The notes beneath the pieces were generated by a model. It saw only the letters and a program-made list of their open reading frames with translations, did not search any database and had not been told where the DNA came from. A stretch of DNA of 64,000 nucleotides. Source: Hyphomicrobiales bacterium. Lineage in GTDB: Bacteria > Pseudomonadota > Alphaproteobacteria > Rhizobiales > Beijerinckiaceae. A program made the position numbers and the translations under genes. The DNA is taken from the NCBI GenBank assembly GCA_026400535.1, contig JAPLOU010000038.1:22706-86705 (forward strand). The letters run 5' to 3'. Each line of letters starts with the position of its first letter. Position 1 is the first letter of the stretch. Shown here piece after piece: positions 49,960 to 58,933 of the stretch.

Positions 49960-51369
49960 GTGACCGTTCGCCGTTCGGATGATCCGCCGGACCAGGTCGT
50001 CACGATCCCGGCGTCGGCAGTGGGCAAAACGACGCTCCCGCAGGCGGTCTTCGTCACGGGCTCGACCATGCGCCACGTCATCACGATGACGGCGACCGGT
50101 TCGATCGGGTTGATGGCGATCTTCCTGGTCGACTTCCTGTCGCTGCTCTACGTCTCGTGGCTGGGCCGGCCGGCGGCCACCGCCGGCGTCGGCTTCGCCA
50201 CGCTGGTTCTGTTTCTCTCCACCTCAGTCAATATCGGCTTTCTGATCGCGGTCAGCGCGCTGGCATCGAAGGAAATCGGTGCCGGCAACCGGCAACGGGC
50301 GCGCGACATCGCGGGGTCAACGATTGCGCTGATGGTCCTGACCTCGGTCGTGGTGGCGGGCCTGATGCTTGCCGCCACGCCGATGATCCTGACCTGGCTC
50401 GGCGCAAGCGGCGAGGCCTACGACATCGCGTTCCGCTTTCTGATGATTGCGATGCCGTCCAACATCCTGATGGCCCTGGGCATGGGCTTTTCCGGCGCGC
50501 TGCGGGCGGTCGGGGACGCGAAGAAGGCGATGTACGTGACCCTCTCGGGCGGCATCGTCACTGCCGGCCTTGATCCGCTGCTGATCTTCTGGGCCGGGCT
50601 CGGCACCGACGGCGCCGCCTGGACCACGGTTGTGTCCCGCATCAGCTTCGTCATCGTCGGTTACTGGGGTGCGGTCATGGTGCACGACATCGTGGCGAGA
50701 CCGCGCGCCAGCCATCTTGCCGGCGACATGCGGCTGGCGACCGTGATCGCTGTTCCGGCCGTGCTGACCAATCTGGCGACCCCCGTTGCAAACATCTTCG
50801 TGGCCTCGACCATGTCGCAGTTCGGCGACAAGGCTGTCGCCGCCTTCGCCATCATCGACCGCATCGTGCCGCTGGCGTTCGGCGTGCTGTTCGCCCTGTC
50901 GGGAGCCGTTGGCCCGATCCTCGGCCAGAACTGGGGCGCTCGCCGGTTTGACCGCATGCGGCAGACCCTGAAGGACGCGACCATCTTCTGTGCGGCCTTT
51001 GTACTGCCGATGTGGGTCCTGCTGATGCTGGGCCGGAACCAGCTCGTCGAGCTGTTCCACGTGACCGGCCTGACGGCAGAGCTGCTCAAGCTGTTCACCA
51101 TTGTCTCCGGACCAATGTGGCTCACCCTTGGCGGGCTCTTCGTCGCCAATGCGGCCTTCAACAATCTTGGCTACCCGCTTTACTCGACCGCCTTCAACTG
51201 GGGCCGCGCCACCATCGGCACCTTGCCGATGGTCTGGCTGGGCGCCCATTTCGGCGGGGCGATCGGGGCGCTTTATGGCGTGGCCGCCGGCGGGGCGCTG
51301 TTCGGCGTCGCGGCGCTGGTCGTCGCCTTCCGCATGCTGGATACGCTGGAAACTGCGCCCGCGAAGTGA
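49960..51369 (+). CDS. MATE family efflux transporter
   Basis: 469 residues, twelve hydrophobic helices in two homologous halves. Family blocks: VDFLSLLYVSWLGRPAATAG and GMGFSGALRAVGDAKKAMYV in the first half; QFGDKAVAAFAIIDRIVPLA and GPILGQNWGARRFDRMRQTL in the second. It exports cationic drugs or metabolites with a sodium or proton gradient; substrates are not predictable. I chose the GTG at 49960, which has AGGAG 7 bases upstream; the ATG-led ORF from 49831 adds 43 atypical residues. The cytoplasmic N-terminus of about 30 residues is polar. Confidence 0.92.
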   Translation: MTVRRSDDPPDQVVTIPASAVGKTTLPQAVFVTGSTMRHVITMTATGSIGLMAIFLVDFLSLLYVSWLGRPAATAGVGFATLVLFLSTSVNIGFLIAVSALASKEIGAGNRQRARDIAGSTIALMVLTSVVVAGLMLAATPMILTWLGASGEAYDIAFRFLMIAMPSNILMALGMGFSGALRAVGDAKKAMYVTLSGGIVTAGLDPLLIFWAGLGTDGAAWTTVVSRISFVIVGYWGAVMVHDIVARPRASHLAGDMRLATVIAVPAVLTNLATPVANIFVASTMSQFGDKAVAAFAIIDRIVPLAFGVLFALSGAVGPILGQNWGARRFDRMRQTLKDATIFCAAFVLPMWVLLMLGRNQLVELFHVTGLTAELLKLFTIVSGPMWLTLGGLFVANAAFNNLGYPLYSTAFNWGRATIGTLPMVWLGAHFGGAIGALYGVAAGGALFGVAALVVAFRMLDTLETAPAK

Positions 51370-51465
51370 CCTTGCAAAGGCCACAATCGCGTCATTGAGC
51401 GTCCATTCAACTTCGCCTATGACTGTCCGTCGAGCGGGGGACGCTCATGGCGAGGGGAAGCGTCG

Positions 51466-52230
51466 ATGATGAACCTTTTTGAGATCATGCAGGCCGCCCA
51501 GGGCGGCAATGCGATCAACAACCTGTCAAACCAGTTCGGCCTGTCGCCGCCGCAGACGCAGAGCGCTCTTGAGGCGCTGTTGCCGGCGTTTTCGATGGGC
51601 CTCAAGAACCAGACCCAGTCTCCCGACATGTTCTCGCAGCTCGCCGGCATGATGATGAACGGCCAGGCCAGCCAGCAGGCGTTTGAGGACGCGAACCATG
51701 ACGGGATTCCGGACCATCTGCAGCAGGAAGGCAACCAGGTCCTCGGGCAGATCTTCGGCTCGAAGGATGTCAGCCGCGCCGTGGCACAGCAGGCCTCTGT
51801 GATGAGCGGTGTCTCAGACAGCGTGCTGAAGGCGATGTTGCCGGTTGTGGCCTCGATGATCATGGGTGGTCTGTTCAAGGGCGCCAGCAATCAGGGCCTT
51901 GGCGGCCTGCTCGGCCAGCTTGCGCAGGGCATGATGCCGGGCGCTGGCGGTGGCATGACGGGCGGCATGGGCGCAAGGCAGGGCAACAACCCGCTCGGCG
52001 GGCTGCTGGGCGGTGGCCAGCAGGGCGCGCAGGCCGGCATGGGCGGCTTGCTGGGCGGACTGCTCGGCAGCATGATGGGTGGCGCGCAGCAGCGGCAGCC
52101 GCCGCGACAGGCCGATCCGATGCAGGCCGGCCTTGAGGCGCTGACAAACATGTTCGGGACCGGTCGCCAGATGCAGGACCAGCACCAGGCCAGCTTTCAG
52201 ACCATCTTCGATGCCTTCCTGAAGAAGTAG
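51466..52230 (+). CDS. DUF937 protein
   Basis: 254 residues. NLFEIMQAAQGGNAINNLSN then FGLSPPQTQSALEALLPAFS is the DUF937 N-terminal block. ANHDGIPDHLQQEGNQVLGQ and KAMLPVVASMIMGGLFKG form the middle. A Gly/Met/Gln-rich linker (GGGMTGGMG, GGLLGGLLGSMMGG) and a helical C-terminus follow. There is no signal peptide. The family is common in proteobacteria and of unknown role. GAGGGG lies before two adjacent ATGs (51466, 51469). Its last 34 bases overlap the end of the convergent DUF1127 gene. Confidence 0.85.
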   Translation: MMNLFEIMQAAQGGNAINNLSNQFGLSPPQTQSALEALLPAFSMGLKNQTQSPDMFSQLAGMMMNGQASQQAFEDANHDGIPDHLQQEGNQVLGQIFGSKDVSRAVAQQASVMSGVSDSVLKAMLPVVASMIMGGLFKGASNQGLGGLLGQLAQGMMPGAGGGMTGGMGARQGNNPLGGLLGGGQQGAQAGMGGLLGGLLGSMMGGAQQRQPPRQADPMQAGLEALTNMFGTGRQMQDQHQASFQTIFDAFLKK

Positions 52231-52640
52231 TCCGCGCTGGCGGGTTCGCGCAAGAGGCCGGATGACCGGCCACCGGCCTTGTGCCGATCGGGGCTCGCGG
52301 AAAGGCTCACGCCTCGCGCGGGCAGCTGCCGATCACCATGGTCCGCCGCCCCCGGGCTCGTTGCCTGAACTGCCTGCCCGTGCCCGGCACCGGCAATGTC
52401 CTTGATGACGTGGGACGGATCTTCCAGAACGGACACGGCCCATGCGCTGTGGCCGTCCGTGCGGGTGAGGCCGAGATCGATCAGCGCGTGGTCGTCAAGC
52501 TCGGCGAGAGCGCTGATTTCGCGACGGTGCCGGAGGGCGTGGCCAAGGCTGACCGCCAGCGCCACCGCGACTGCGACGGCCTGGCGCACCAGGCGCAGGG
52601 CCGACGGGGCCAAGGCAAGAGCGGATGACAGCATGATCAT
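52197..52640 (-). CDS. DUF1127 (YjiS-like) protein with C-terminal extension
   Basis: 147 residues. After a hydrophobic N-terminus (SSALALAPSALRLVRQAVA), HRREISALAELDDHALIDLG then LTRTD is a clear DUF1127 domain. Most family members stop about 20-30 residues beyond it; here about 70 further residues, rich in Gly, Ala and Ser, run on and overlap the DUF937 gene. A frameshift after the domain would explain the tail. AGGAGG lies 4 bases before ATG 52640, and a second ATG follows at 52634. DUF1127 proteins have been linked to small-RNA, phosphate and redox control in alphaproteobacteria. It is divergent from the LysR gene. Confidence 0.8.
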   Translation of the reverse strand: MIMLSSALALAPSALRLVRQAVAVAVALAVSLGHALRHRREISALAELDDHALIDLGLTRTDGHSAWAVSVLEDPSHVIKDIAGAGHGQAVQATSPGAADHGDRQLPARGVSLSASPDRHKAGGRSSGLLREPASADYFFRKASKMV

Positions 52641-52779
52641 GGCAACCTCCTGAACCGGCCAATCCGGCATGGGTGCGACACAGGGCGCAAGGCATCGGCA
52701 AGGTCCAAGCCTGCGACTTGAATCATTAAAGCGAATAGATATGATGCATGATCTCACAGATTATGATGGGATCTTCCGA
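52641..52779. promoter_or_regulatory. Divergent promoter region, DUF1127 and LysR genes
   Basis: A short AT-richer gap of about 140 bases contains the AGGAGG ribosome site of the DUF1127 gene at one end. LysR regulators commonly control the gene divergent to them, so this is the place to look for a T-N11-A operator. I did not recognise a clear one. Confidence 0.4.
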
Positions 52780-53667
52780 ATGGCGCATGTGCTCGATTCA
52801 GACCAGTTGCGGACCTTTGTGGCGATCGTCGACACCGGCTCGTTCACGAAAGCTGCCGATGTGGTGCACAAGACCCAGTCGGCGGTCTCGATGCAGATCA
52901 AGCGGCTGGAGGAGAGGATCGGGCGTTCGCTGTTCGAGCGGGACGGCCGCCACACCAAGCTGACCGAGGACGGCGAGCGGATGCTCGACTATGCGCGCAG
53001 GATCGTCCGGCTCAATCTGGAATGTGTCGGCAGTTTCTCTGACGCCGATCTCAAGGGCCGGGTCAGGCTTGGCGTGCCCGATGACTATGCCGATCGCTAT
53101 CTGCCGGAGATCCTGGCGCGCTTCTCGCGGTCAAACCCGCAGGCGGAGGTGACGGTCGTCTGCGAGCCGACGCCCAATCTTGCCGATTGCGTTCAGGCGG
53201 GTGATCTCGACCTTGCGATCATCACCCATGTCGACCGTCGCGGACCCGCCGAGATCGTGCGGGTTGAGCAACTGCTGTGGGTGGCGTCCCAACGCCACAA
53301 GGTCCAGGAGGAGCCCGTCCTGCCGCTGGCGCTCGGGCGTCCGACCTGCAACTGGCGCAAGAGCGCCACCGAAGCGCTCGAACGCAGCGGGCGCTGCTAC
53401 CGCGTGCTGTACTCAAGCTGGAATTCAACCGCCGTCGGCGCGGCCGTGATGGCGGGTCTGGCGGTTTCGGTCCTGCCGGAAAGCGCGGTCCGGCCAGGGA
53501 TGCGCATCCTTGGCCATTCGGATGGATTCCCGCCTCTGCCGACCTGCCGGATCGGGCTGATGCGTGCCGCCGGCGAACAGTCAACGCTGGTGGCCGCGCT
53601 GGCCGACCACATCATCCAGAGCCTCGACAACCTCGCCAGCCTGAGGCCGGCGATGGCGGCGGAGTGA
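52780..53667 (+). CDS. LysR family transcriptional regulator
   Basis: 295 residues. The N-terminal winged helix is [20 protein letters not shown] then [20 protein letters not shown], typical of the LrhA/HexA type. The effector domain starts at about residue 90 ([20 protein letters not shown]) and extends to the C-terminus ([20 protein letters not shown]). Cytosolic DNA-binding protein. ATG 52780 fits the family length before the HTH; in-frame ATGs at 52741 and 52744 would add 12-13 residues. It probably regulates the divergent DUF1127 gene. Ligand unknown. Confidence 0.88.
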   Translation: MAHVLDSDQLRTFVAIVDTGSFTKAADVVHKTQSAVSMQIKRLEERIGRSLFERDGRHTKLTEDGERMLDYARRIVRLNLECVGSFSDADLKGRVRLGVPDDYADRYLPEILARFSRSNPQAEVTVVCEPTPNLADCVQAGDLDLAIITHVDRRGPAEIVRVEQLLWVASQRHKVQEEPVLPLALGRPTCNWRKSATEALERSGRCYRVLYSSWNSTAVGAAVMAGLAVSVLPESAVRPGMRILGHSDGFPPLPTCRIGLMRAAGEQSTLVAALADHIIQSLDNLASLRPAMAAE

Positions 53668-53746
53668 CAGGCGGAAGAATCGTGACGGTTGCCTTCGGCT
53701 ATCGCCTCATCTACGCGAAGGCACCCTGCCCGGAGATGAAATACCC

Positions 53747-54367
53747 ATGGAACGCCTGCTTGTGCTCTGCCGCCATGGCCAGAGCGAATGGAACCTGAAG
53801 AACCTGTTCACCGGCTGGAAGGACCCTGACCTGACCACCCTCGGCGTGCAGGAGGCGAAGGACGGCGGCAGGCGCCTGAAGAAGAAAGGGCTGTCCTTCG
53901 ATGTGGCGTTTACCTCCGAACTCAGCCGCGCGCAGAAGACCTGTCAGCTCATTCTCGACGAAATCGGCCAGCCAAAGCTGGAGACGATCCGGAACATCGC
54001 GCTGAACGAACGCGACTATGGCGACCTCTCCGGGCTGAACAAGGCGGAGACCGCCGCCAGATATGGCGAGGAGCAGGTCCATATCTGGCGACGCAGCTAT
54101 GACGTGCCGCCGCCGGGCGGGGAGTCACTGAAGGACACGGTGGCCCGCGCCCTGCCCTTTTTTGTCACCGAAATCCTGCCACGCGTCATGAGCGGCCAGC
54201 GCGTGCTGGTGGCAGCCCACGGCAACAGCCTGCGCGCCCTGATCATGGTGCTCGACCGGCTCAACCCGGACAGCATCATGAAGGTGGAACTCAACACCGG
54301 CGAGCCGATCGTCTACCGGCTGAAAGCGGATACGCGTGTGCAGAGCAAGGACGTCCTGAAGGCGTGA
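53747..54367 (+). CDS. gpmA: 2,3-bisphosphoglycerate-dependent phosphoglycerate mutase
   Basis: 206 residues, the short alphaproteobacterial form. It interconverts 3- and 2-phosphoglycerate in glycolysis and gluconeogenesis. The phosphohistidine motif is [29 protein letters not shown] and [15 protein letters not shown] are family blocks, and the second His is in [17 protein letters not shown] lies 11 bases before the ATG. It is 79 bases after the LysR gene and may have its own promoter. Confidence 0.95.
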   Translation: MERLLVLCRHGQSEWNLKNLFTGWKDPDLTTLGVQEAKDGGRRLKKKGLSFDVAFTSELSRAQKTCQLILDEIGQPKLETIRNIALNERDYGDLSGLNKAETAARYGEEQVHIWRRSYDVPPPGGESLKDTVARALPFFVTEILPRVMSGQRVLVAAHGNSLRALIMVLDRLNPDSIMKVELNTGEPIVYRLKADTRVQSKDVLKA

Positions 54368-54464
54368 ACCGGCGTTCAGCCCTTGACGGGTCCATGATGA
54401 CGATCACCATGGCGCGCTGCGCCGCGGTCTGCACGCCGCCTCATCGCTTCAACAAGGCAGGCTC

Positions 54465-55085
54465 ATGACCAACCGCATCGAGATCGCGCCCGGCGTGGTG
54501 CACTTTCCCGGCTCGTTCGACCGTATGGCGCAGGAGGCGCTGGTGTCCAGCCTGCGCGAGGTGGCAAAGGCCGCACCGCTGTTCACGCCGCGCATGCCGC
54601 GGACGGGCAAGCCATTCTCCGTCAAGATGACCAATTGCGGCACGCTCGGCTGGGTGTCCGATACCGATGGCTATCGCTATCAGCCGACCCATCCCGACAG
54701 CGGCGCGCCATGGCCGCCCATGCCGCCGGCGCTTCTCGAGGCCTGGACGTCCTTGGTGGCCTATCCGCATCCGCCCGAGGCCTGCCTCGTCAATTTCTAT
54801 GACGGCACAGCGAGGATGGGTCTGCACCAGGACCGAGACGAGCAGGCTTTCGACGCGCCGGTTCTCTCTGTCTCACTGGGCGACACGGGGATCTTCCGCG
54901 TCGGCGGCACGATGCGCTCCGGGCCGACCAGATCAGTGAAACTGCAATCGGGCGACGCGCTCAGCTTCGGTGGTCCGGCGCGGCTGGCCTTTCACGGCAT
55001 CGACCGGATCATCCCGGGCACCTCGACGCTCCTGCCGCAGGGCGGACGGATCAACCTGACGCTGCGCCGGGTGATGCGGCCCTGA
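54465..55085 (+). CDS. alkB: AlkB-type alpha-ketoglutarate-dependent dioxygenase
   Basis: 206 residues. The iron ligands are His and Asp in RMGLHQDRDE and a His in LAFHGIDRIIPG; 2-oxoglutarate is bound by Arg in INLTLRRVM. VSLGDTGIFRVGG and SGDALSFGGPAR are AlkB-specific blocks. It oxidatively demethylates 1-methyladenine and 3-methylcytosine in DNA and RNA. It is convergent with polA, three bases from its stop, and is not next to an ada gene. The product might act on other alkylated bases. Confidence 0.92.
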   Translation: MTNRIEIAPGVVHFPGSFDRMAQEALVSSLREVAKAAPLFTPRMPRTGKPFSVKMTNCGTLGWVSDTDGYRYQPTHPDSGAPWPPMPPALLEAWTSLVAYPHPPEACLVNFYDGTARMGLHQDRDEQAFDAPVLSVSLGDTGIFRVGGTMRSGPTRSVKLQSGDALSFGGPARLAFHGIDRIIPGTSTLLPQGGRINLTLRRVMRP

Positions 55086-55088
55086 GAC

Positions 55089-58064
55089 TCAGTGGGCCTC
55101 GTCCCAGTTGCCGGCGGCGCGGGCATCCACCTGCAAGGGCACTTTCAGCGCAAGCGCCGGCAGCGGCGCATCGACCATCACCTTCCGGATGATCGGCAGG
55201 GCGCGGTCGACCTCACTGTCGGGAACCTCGAAAACCAGCTCGTCATGCACCTGCAGCAGCATGCGCACATTGAGGCGTGCCGCTTCCAGCGCGTCGTCCA
55301 TGCGGATCATGGCGCGGCGGATGATGTCCGAGGCCGAGCCCTGGATCGGCGCGTTGATCGCCTGCCGCTCGACGAAGGCGCGCATTTGCGGGTTGGAGGA
55401 TGATGCATCCGGATAGTGGCAGACGCGGCCAAAGATGGTGGTGACGAAGCCATTGGCCCGCACGAAGGCCTTGGTCTCGTCCATGTAGGCGCGGATCCCG
55501 GGGAAGCGCTCGAAATACTTCTTGATATAGGCTCCGGCCTCCTCTCGGCTGATGCCAAGCTGGTTCGCAAGGCCGAAGGCGGAGATGCCGTAGATGATTC
55601 CGAAATTGATCGCCTTTGCCCGCCGCCGGACTTCGCTCGGCATGTCCTTGACCGGCACGCCGAACATCTCGGACGCCGTCATGGCGTGAATGTCGACGCC
55701 GTCGGCAAAGGCCTGCCTGAGTTGCGGGATATCGGCGATGTGGGCCAGCAAACGCAGCTCGATCTGGCTGTAATCCGCCGAAACCAGTTTCATGCCCTTC
55801 TCGGGGATGAAGGCGGTGCGGATCTGCCGCCCTTCGGCATTGCGCACCGGGATGTTCTGAAGGTTCGGCTCGGAAGAAGAGAGCCGACCCGTCGTGGTCG
55901 CGGCCAGCGAAAAGGAGGTGTGGATGCGGCCCGTCTGCGCGCTGAGATAGGTCGGCAACGCGTCGGTGTAGGTCGACTTCAGCTTGGTCAGCTGCCGCCA
56001 GTCAAGGATGCGTGCGGGCAGGACATGGCCCTGCTCTGCAAGGTCCTCCAGCGCGCCGGCGCCAGTGGCCCACTGGCCGGTGGCGGTCTTCTTGCCGCCG
56101 GGCAATCCAAGCTTGCCGAACAGGATGTCGCCAAGTTGCCTTGGGCTGCCGACATTGAAGCGTTCGCCGACAATCTGCTGGATTTCGTCTTCGAGCGCCG
56201 CCGCCTTCTGGGCGAAATCGCCGGACAGCCGCGACAGGATCTGCCGGTCGATGGCGACGCCGCGCCGTTCCATCCGCGCCAAAACCGGCACGAGCGGGCG
56301 TTCCAGCGTCTCGTAAACCGATTGCCGGCCGCTGGCCGCGAGCCTTGCCTTGAAGATTCGCCAGAGCCGCAGCGTCACATCCGCGTCTTCCGCCGCATAG
56401 GTCGTGGCCCTGTCGATGGCGACACGGTCGAAGGTGACCAACGACTTGCCCGAGCCCGCCACCTCCGAGAATGGAATGGTGGCATGGCCGAGATGCAGCT
56501 CGGCGAGCTTGTCCATGCCATGGCTGTTGATGCCGGCATCGAGCACATAGCTCATCAGCATCGTGTCATCCGCAGGCGCAATGGCGACCTCGTGGCGTGA
56601 CAGCACCAGCCAGTCGTATTTGAGGTTCTGGCCGACCTTGAGCACCGACGGGTCCTCGAGCAGCGGCTTCAGGAGCGCCAGCGCCTGCTTGCTGCCGATC
56701 TGGCCAGGCTCCAGCCCCGAGCCGAACAGATCGGTGCCGCCGCGGTGCAGCAACGGCACATAGCAGGCGACATTGGGCCCGACCGCGAGCGAGACCCCCA
56801 CCAGCTCCGCCGCCATGGCATCGAGCGAGGTCGTCTCGGTGTCGACCGCCACCACGCCCGCCTCGCGCGCCATTGCAACCCATTCAGCAAGGCGGTCGGC
56901 CGTCCGCACGGTCTCATAGGCTTCGCGCCGGAATGGCTGCGCCTTCACCGCTTCGGCCACCCGTTCGGCATGGCGCCTGGCGCTGGCGCCGGACGGGTCC
57001 GGCTTGGCCGATGGAGGCTTTGGCGCGGCGCGCTGCGACAGGGAGGACGCGGCATTGCCGGCATCGGCGTCGGCCGGCACAGCCTCACCCTCGCCCCAGC
57101 CGGTGCCTGCGCCCCTCCTGGCAAACTCCGGGTCAGGATCGATCGCGCCGGCATCCGCCTCGTAGGCCTCGGCGACACGGCGGGTGACGGTGTTGAACTC
57201 CATCGCTTTGAGGAAGGCGATCAGGTTGCGCGGATCGGGTGTGGCCACGCGCAGGTCGCCGATCGGCACCTGCAGCGGCACATTGGCATGGAGCAGCACA
57301 AGCTTCCTCGAAATCCGCGCCTTCTCGGCATGCTCGATCAGCGACTCGCGCCGCTTGGTCTGGGTGATCTTGCCAGCGACAGCTGCGGCGAGAATGCCAT
57401 CGAGATCGCCATATTCGGCCACCAGTTGCGCCGCCGTCTTGACGCCGATGCCGGGCACGCCAGGCACATTGTCGACCGGATCGCCGGAGAGGGACTGGAC
57501 CTCGACCACCTTGTCCGGCGGCACCCCGAATTTCTCGATCACCTCTGGCGCATCGATGCGCTTGTCCTTCATGGTGTCGAACATGGTGACGCGGTCATTG
57601 ATCAATTGCATCAGGTCCTTGTCCGACGAGATGATCGTGGTGTTCGCTCCTGCCTCGGTCGCAATGCGGGCATAGGTGGCGATGAGATCGTCAGCCTCAT
57701 AGCCGCGCATCTCGATGGACGGCAGGTCGAAGGCCCGGGTGGCGGCGCGGATCAGCCCGAATTGCGGGCGCAAATCCTCCGGCGGCTCGGTGCGGTTGGC
57801 CTTGTACTGGTCGTAGATCTGGTTTCGGAACGTGTCGGACGAGGCATCGAAGATCACCGCGATATGCGTCGCCTTCTCGCCATCGATCTTGTCGCGCAGC
57901 AGCCGCCACAGCATGTTGCAGAAGCCCGCGACGGCGCCGACAGGCAGACCGTCCGACTTGCGCGTCAGCGGCGGCAGCGCATGATAGGCGCGGAAGATGT
58001 AGCCCGAGCCGTCGACAAGGACGAGGTGATCATCAGGCGATATGGCAGGCATCTGGTCCGTCAT
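55089..58064 (-). CDS. polA: DNA polymerase I
   Basis: 991 residues with all three activities by motif. The 5'-3' nuclease (1-310) has LVDGSGYIFRAYHALPPLT, GYEADDLIATYA, SSDKDLMQL and DNVPGVPGIGVKTA. The 3'-5' exonuclease (about 400-590) is intact: VVAVDTETTSLDAM and DLFGS-type blocks, with the Asp-x-Glu pair. The polymerase (about 610-991) has DYSQIELRLLAHIAD (motif A), RRAKAINFGIIYG (O-helix, motif B) and QVHDELVFEV (motif C). It processes Okazaki fragments and fills repair gaps. ATG 58064 is preferred to 58100 because MTDQMPAI fits. A 10-bp tandem repeat lies just upstream. Confidence 0.97.
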   Translation of the reverse strand: MTDQMPAISPDDHLVLVDGSGYIFRAYHALPPLTRKSDGLPVGAVAGFCNMLWRLLRDKIDGEKATHIAVIFDASSDTFRNQIYDQYKANRTEPPEDLRPQFGLIRAATRAFDLPSIEMRGYEADDLIATYARIATEAGANTTIISSDKDLMQLINDRVTMFDTMKDKRIDAPEVIEKFGVPPDKVVEVQSLSGDPVDNVPGVPGIGVKTAAQLVAEYGDLDGILAAAVAGKITQTKRRESLIEHAEKARISRKLVLLHANVPLQVPIGDLRVATPDPRNLIAFLKAMEFNTVTRRVAEAYEADAGAIDPDPEFARRGAGTGWGEGEAVPADADAGNAASSLSQRAAPKPPSAKPDPSGASARRHAERVAEAVKAQPFRREAYETVRTADRLAEWVAMAREAGVVAVDTETTSLDAMAAELVGVSLAVGPNVACYVPLLHRGGTDLFGSGLEPGQIGSKQALALLKPLLEDPSVLKVGQNLKYDWLVLSRHEVAIAPADDTMLMSYVLDAGINSHGMDKLAELHLGHATIPFSEVAGSGKSLVTFDRVAIDRATTYAAEDADVTLRLWRIFKARLAASGRQSVYETLERPLVPVLARMERRGVAIDRQILSRLSGDFAQKAAALEDEIQQIVGERFNVGSPRQLGDILFGKLGLPGGKKTATGQWATGAGALEDLAEQGHVLPARILDWRQLTKLKSTYTDALPTYLSAQTGRIHTSFSLAATTTGRLSSSEPNLQNIPVRNAEGRQIRTAFIPEKGMKLVSADYSQIELRLLAHIADIPQLRQAFADGVDIHAMTASEMFGVPVKDMPSEVRRRAKAINFGIIYGISAFGLANQLGISREEAGAYIKKYFERFPGIRAYMDETKAFVRANGFVTTIFGRVCHYPDASSSNPQMRAFVERQAINAPIQGSASDIIRRAMIRMDDALEAARLNVRMLLQVHDELVFEVPDSEVDRALPIIRKVMVDAPLPALALKVPLQVDARAAGNWDEAH

Positions 58065-58146
58065 GGGCGGACCATAAAGCGCAGGGCTGTGCGGGTCCAT
58101 GGCGAGTTGCAGTTGTCAAAGCCGAAGAGCGGCGCGTCGCACCGTT

Positions 58147-58225
58147 GCTTGACCTGGCTTGACCTGGCTTGACCTGGCTTGACCTGGCTTGACCTGGCTT
58201 GACCTGGCTTGACCTGGCTTGACCT
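58147..58225. repeat. Tandem 10-bp repeat (minisatellite), 7 full copies
   Basis: GACCTGGCTT is repeated seven times without error from 58151 to 58220, with a partial GCTT before and a partial GACCT after. It lies between polA (starting at 58064, minus) and the nitroreductase gene (starting at 58265, plus). The period is one helical turn. On the plus strand each copy junction contains TTGACC, five of six bases of a -35 box. Confidence 0.97.
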
Positions 58226-58264
58226 CCGCCCCAGAACACGCCGCGACACTGAGGCCAATTCGCG

Positions 58265-58933
58265 ATGCCCAAGCCACACGCGACCATCCCGCTCGCCTTC
58301 GTCGAGCTTCCGGCCGCCGCAATGCAGGCGAACGCCGAGGCTTTCCATGCCATCATGCAGCGCCGGCGAACAGTGCGCGATTTCTCGGACAGGCCCGTGC
58401 CGCGCGCGCTGATCGAGACGGCGGTGCTGACGGCCGGTACGGCCCCCTCGGGCGCGAATCAGCAGCCCTGGACCTTCGTCTGCATCTCGACGCAAACGAT
58501 CAAGGCCCGTATCCGCGAGGGTGCTGAAGAGGAAGAGCGCGCCTTCTATGCGGGCCGCGCAGGGGAGGAATGGCTCGGCGCGCTGGCGCATCTGGGCACC
58601 GATGACCAGAAGCCGTTCCTCGACATCGCGCCCTGGCTGATCGTGATCTTCGCCCAGCGCTGGGGGCATGATGCCAAGGGACAGAAGATCAAGCACTACT
58701 ACGTGGCCGAATCGGTCGGCATCGCCACAGGCCTTCTGATTGCGTCCCTGCATCAGGCCGGGCTGGCGACGCTGACGCACACGCCCGCGCCGATGAATTT
58801 CCTGAATGAGATTTGCGGACGGCCGGACAACGAGAAGGCCTTGATCCTGCTGGTCGTCGGCTACCCCGCCGATGGCGCCACCGTCCCGGCGATCACCCGC
58901 AAGACGCTGCCGGCAATTGCGGCCTTCCTCTGA
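58265..58933 (+). CDS. Nitroreductase-fold flavoprotein (iodotyrosine deiodinase/BluB-like)
   Basis: 222 residues. The FMN loops are [15 protein letters not shown] and [14 protein letters not shown], and [20 protein letters not shown] is the C-terminal FMN contact; [14 protein letters not shown] is the characteristic active-site lid region of the IYD-like group. Such flavoproteins catalyse dehalogenation or nitro reduction. BluB itself makes the lower B12 ligand; this protein lacks clear BluB landmarks. Another nitroreductase in the window (4280-5095) is of a different subgroup. It is transcribed away from polA, with its promoter presumably in or next to the 10-bp repeat. Confidence 0.87.
   Translation: MPKPHATIPLAFVELPAAAMQANAEAFHAIMQRRRTVRDFSDRPVPRALIETAVLTAGTAPSGANQQPWTFVCISTQTIKARIREGAEEEERAFYAGRAGEEWLGALAHLGTDDQKPFLDIAPWLIVIFAQRWGHDAKGQKIKHYYVAESVGIATGLLIASLHQAGLATLTHTPAPMNFLNEICGRPDNEKALILLVVGYPADGATVPAITRKTLPAIAAFL

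Noticed and set aside
55089..58064. Loss of proofreading in DNA polymerase I
   Set aside because: The exonuclease Asp-x-Glu (VDTETTS) and following blocks are present, so all three domains look active.
58147..58225. CRISPR array
   Set aside because: The 10-bp copies are directly adjacent with no spacers and no cas genes are near.
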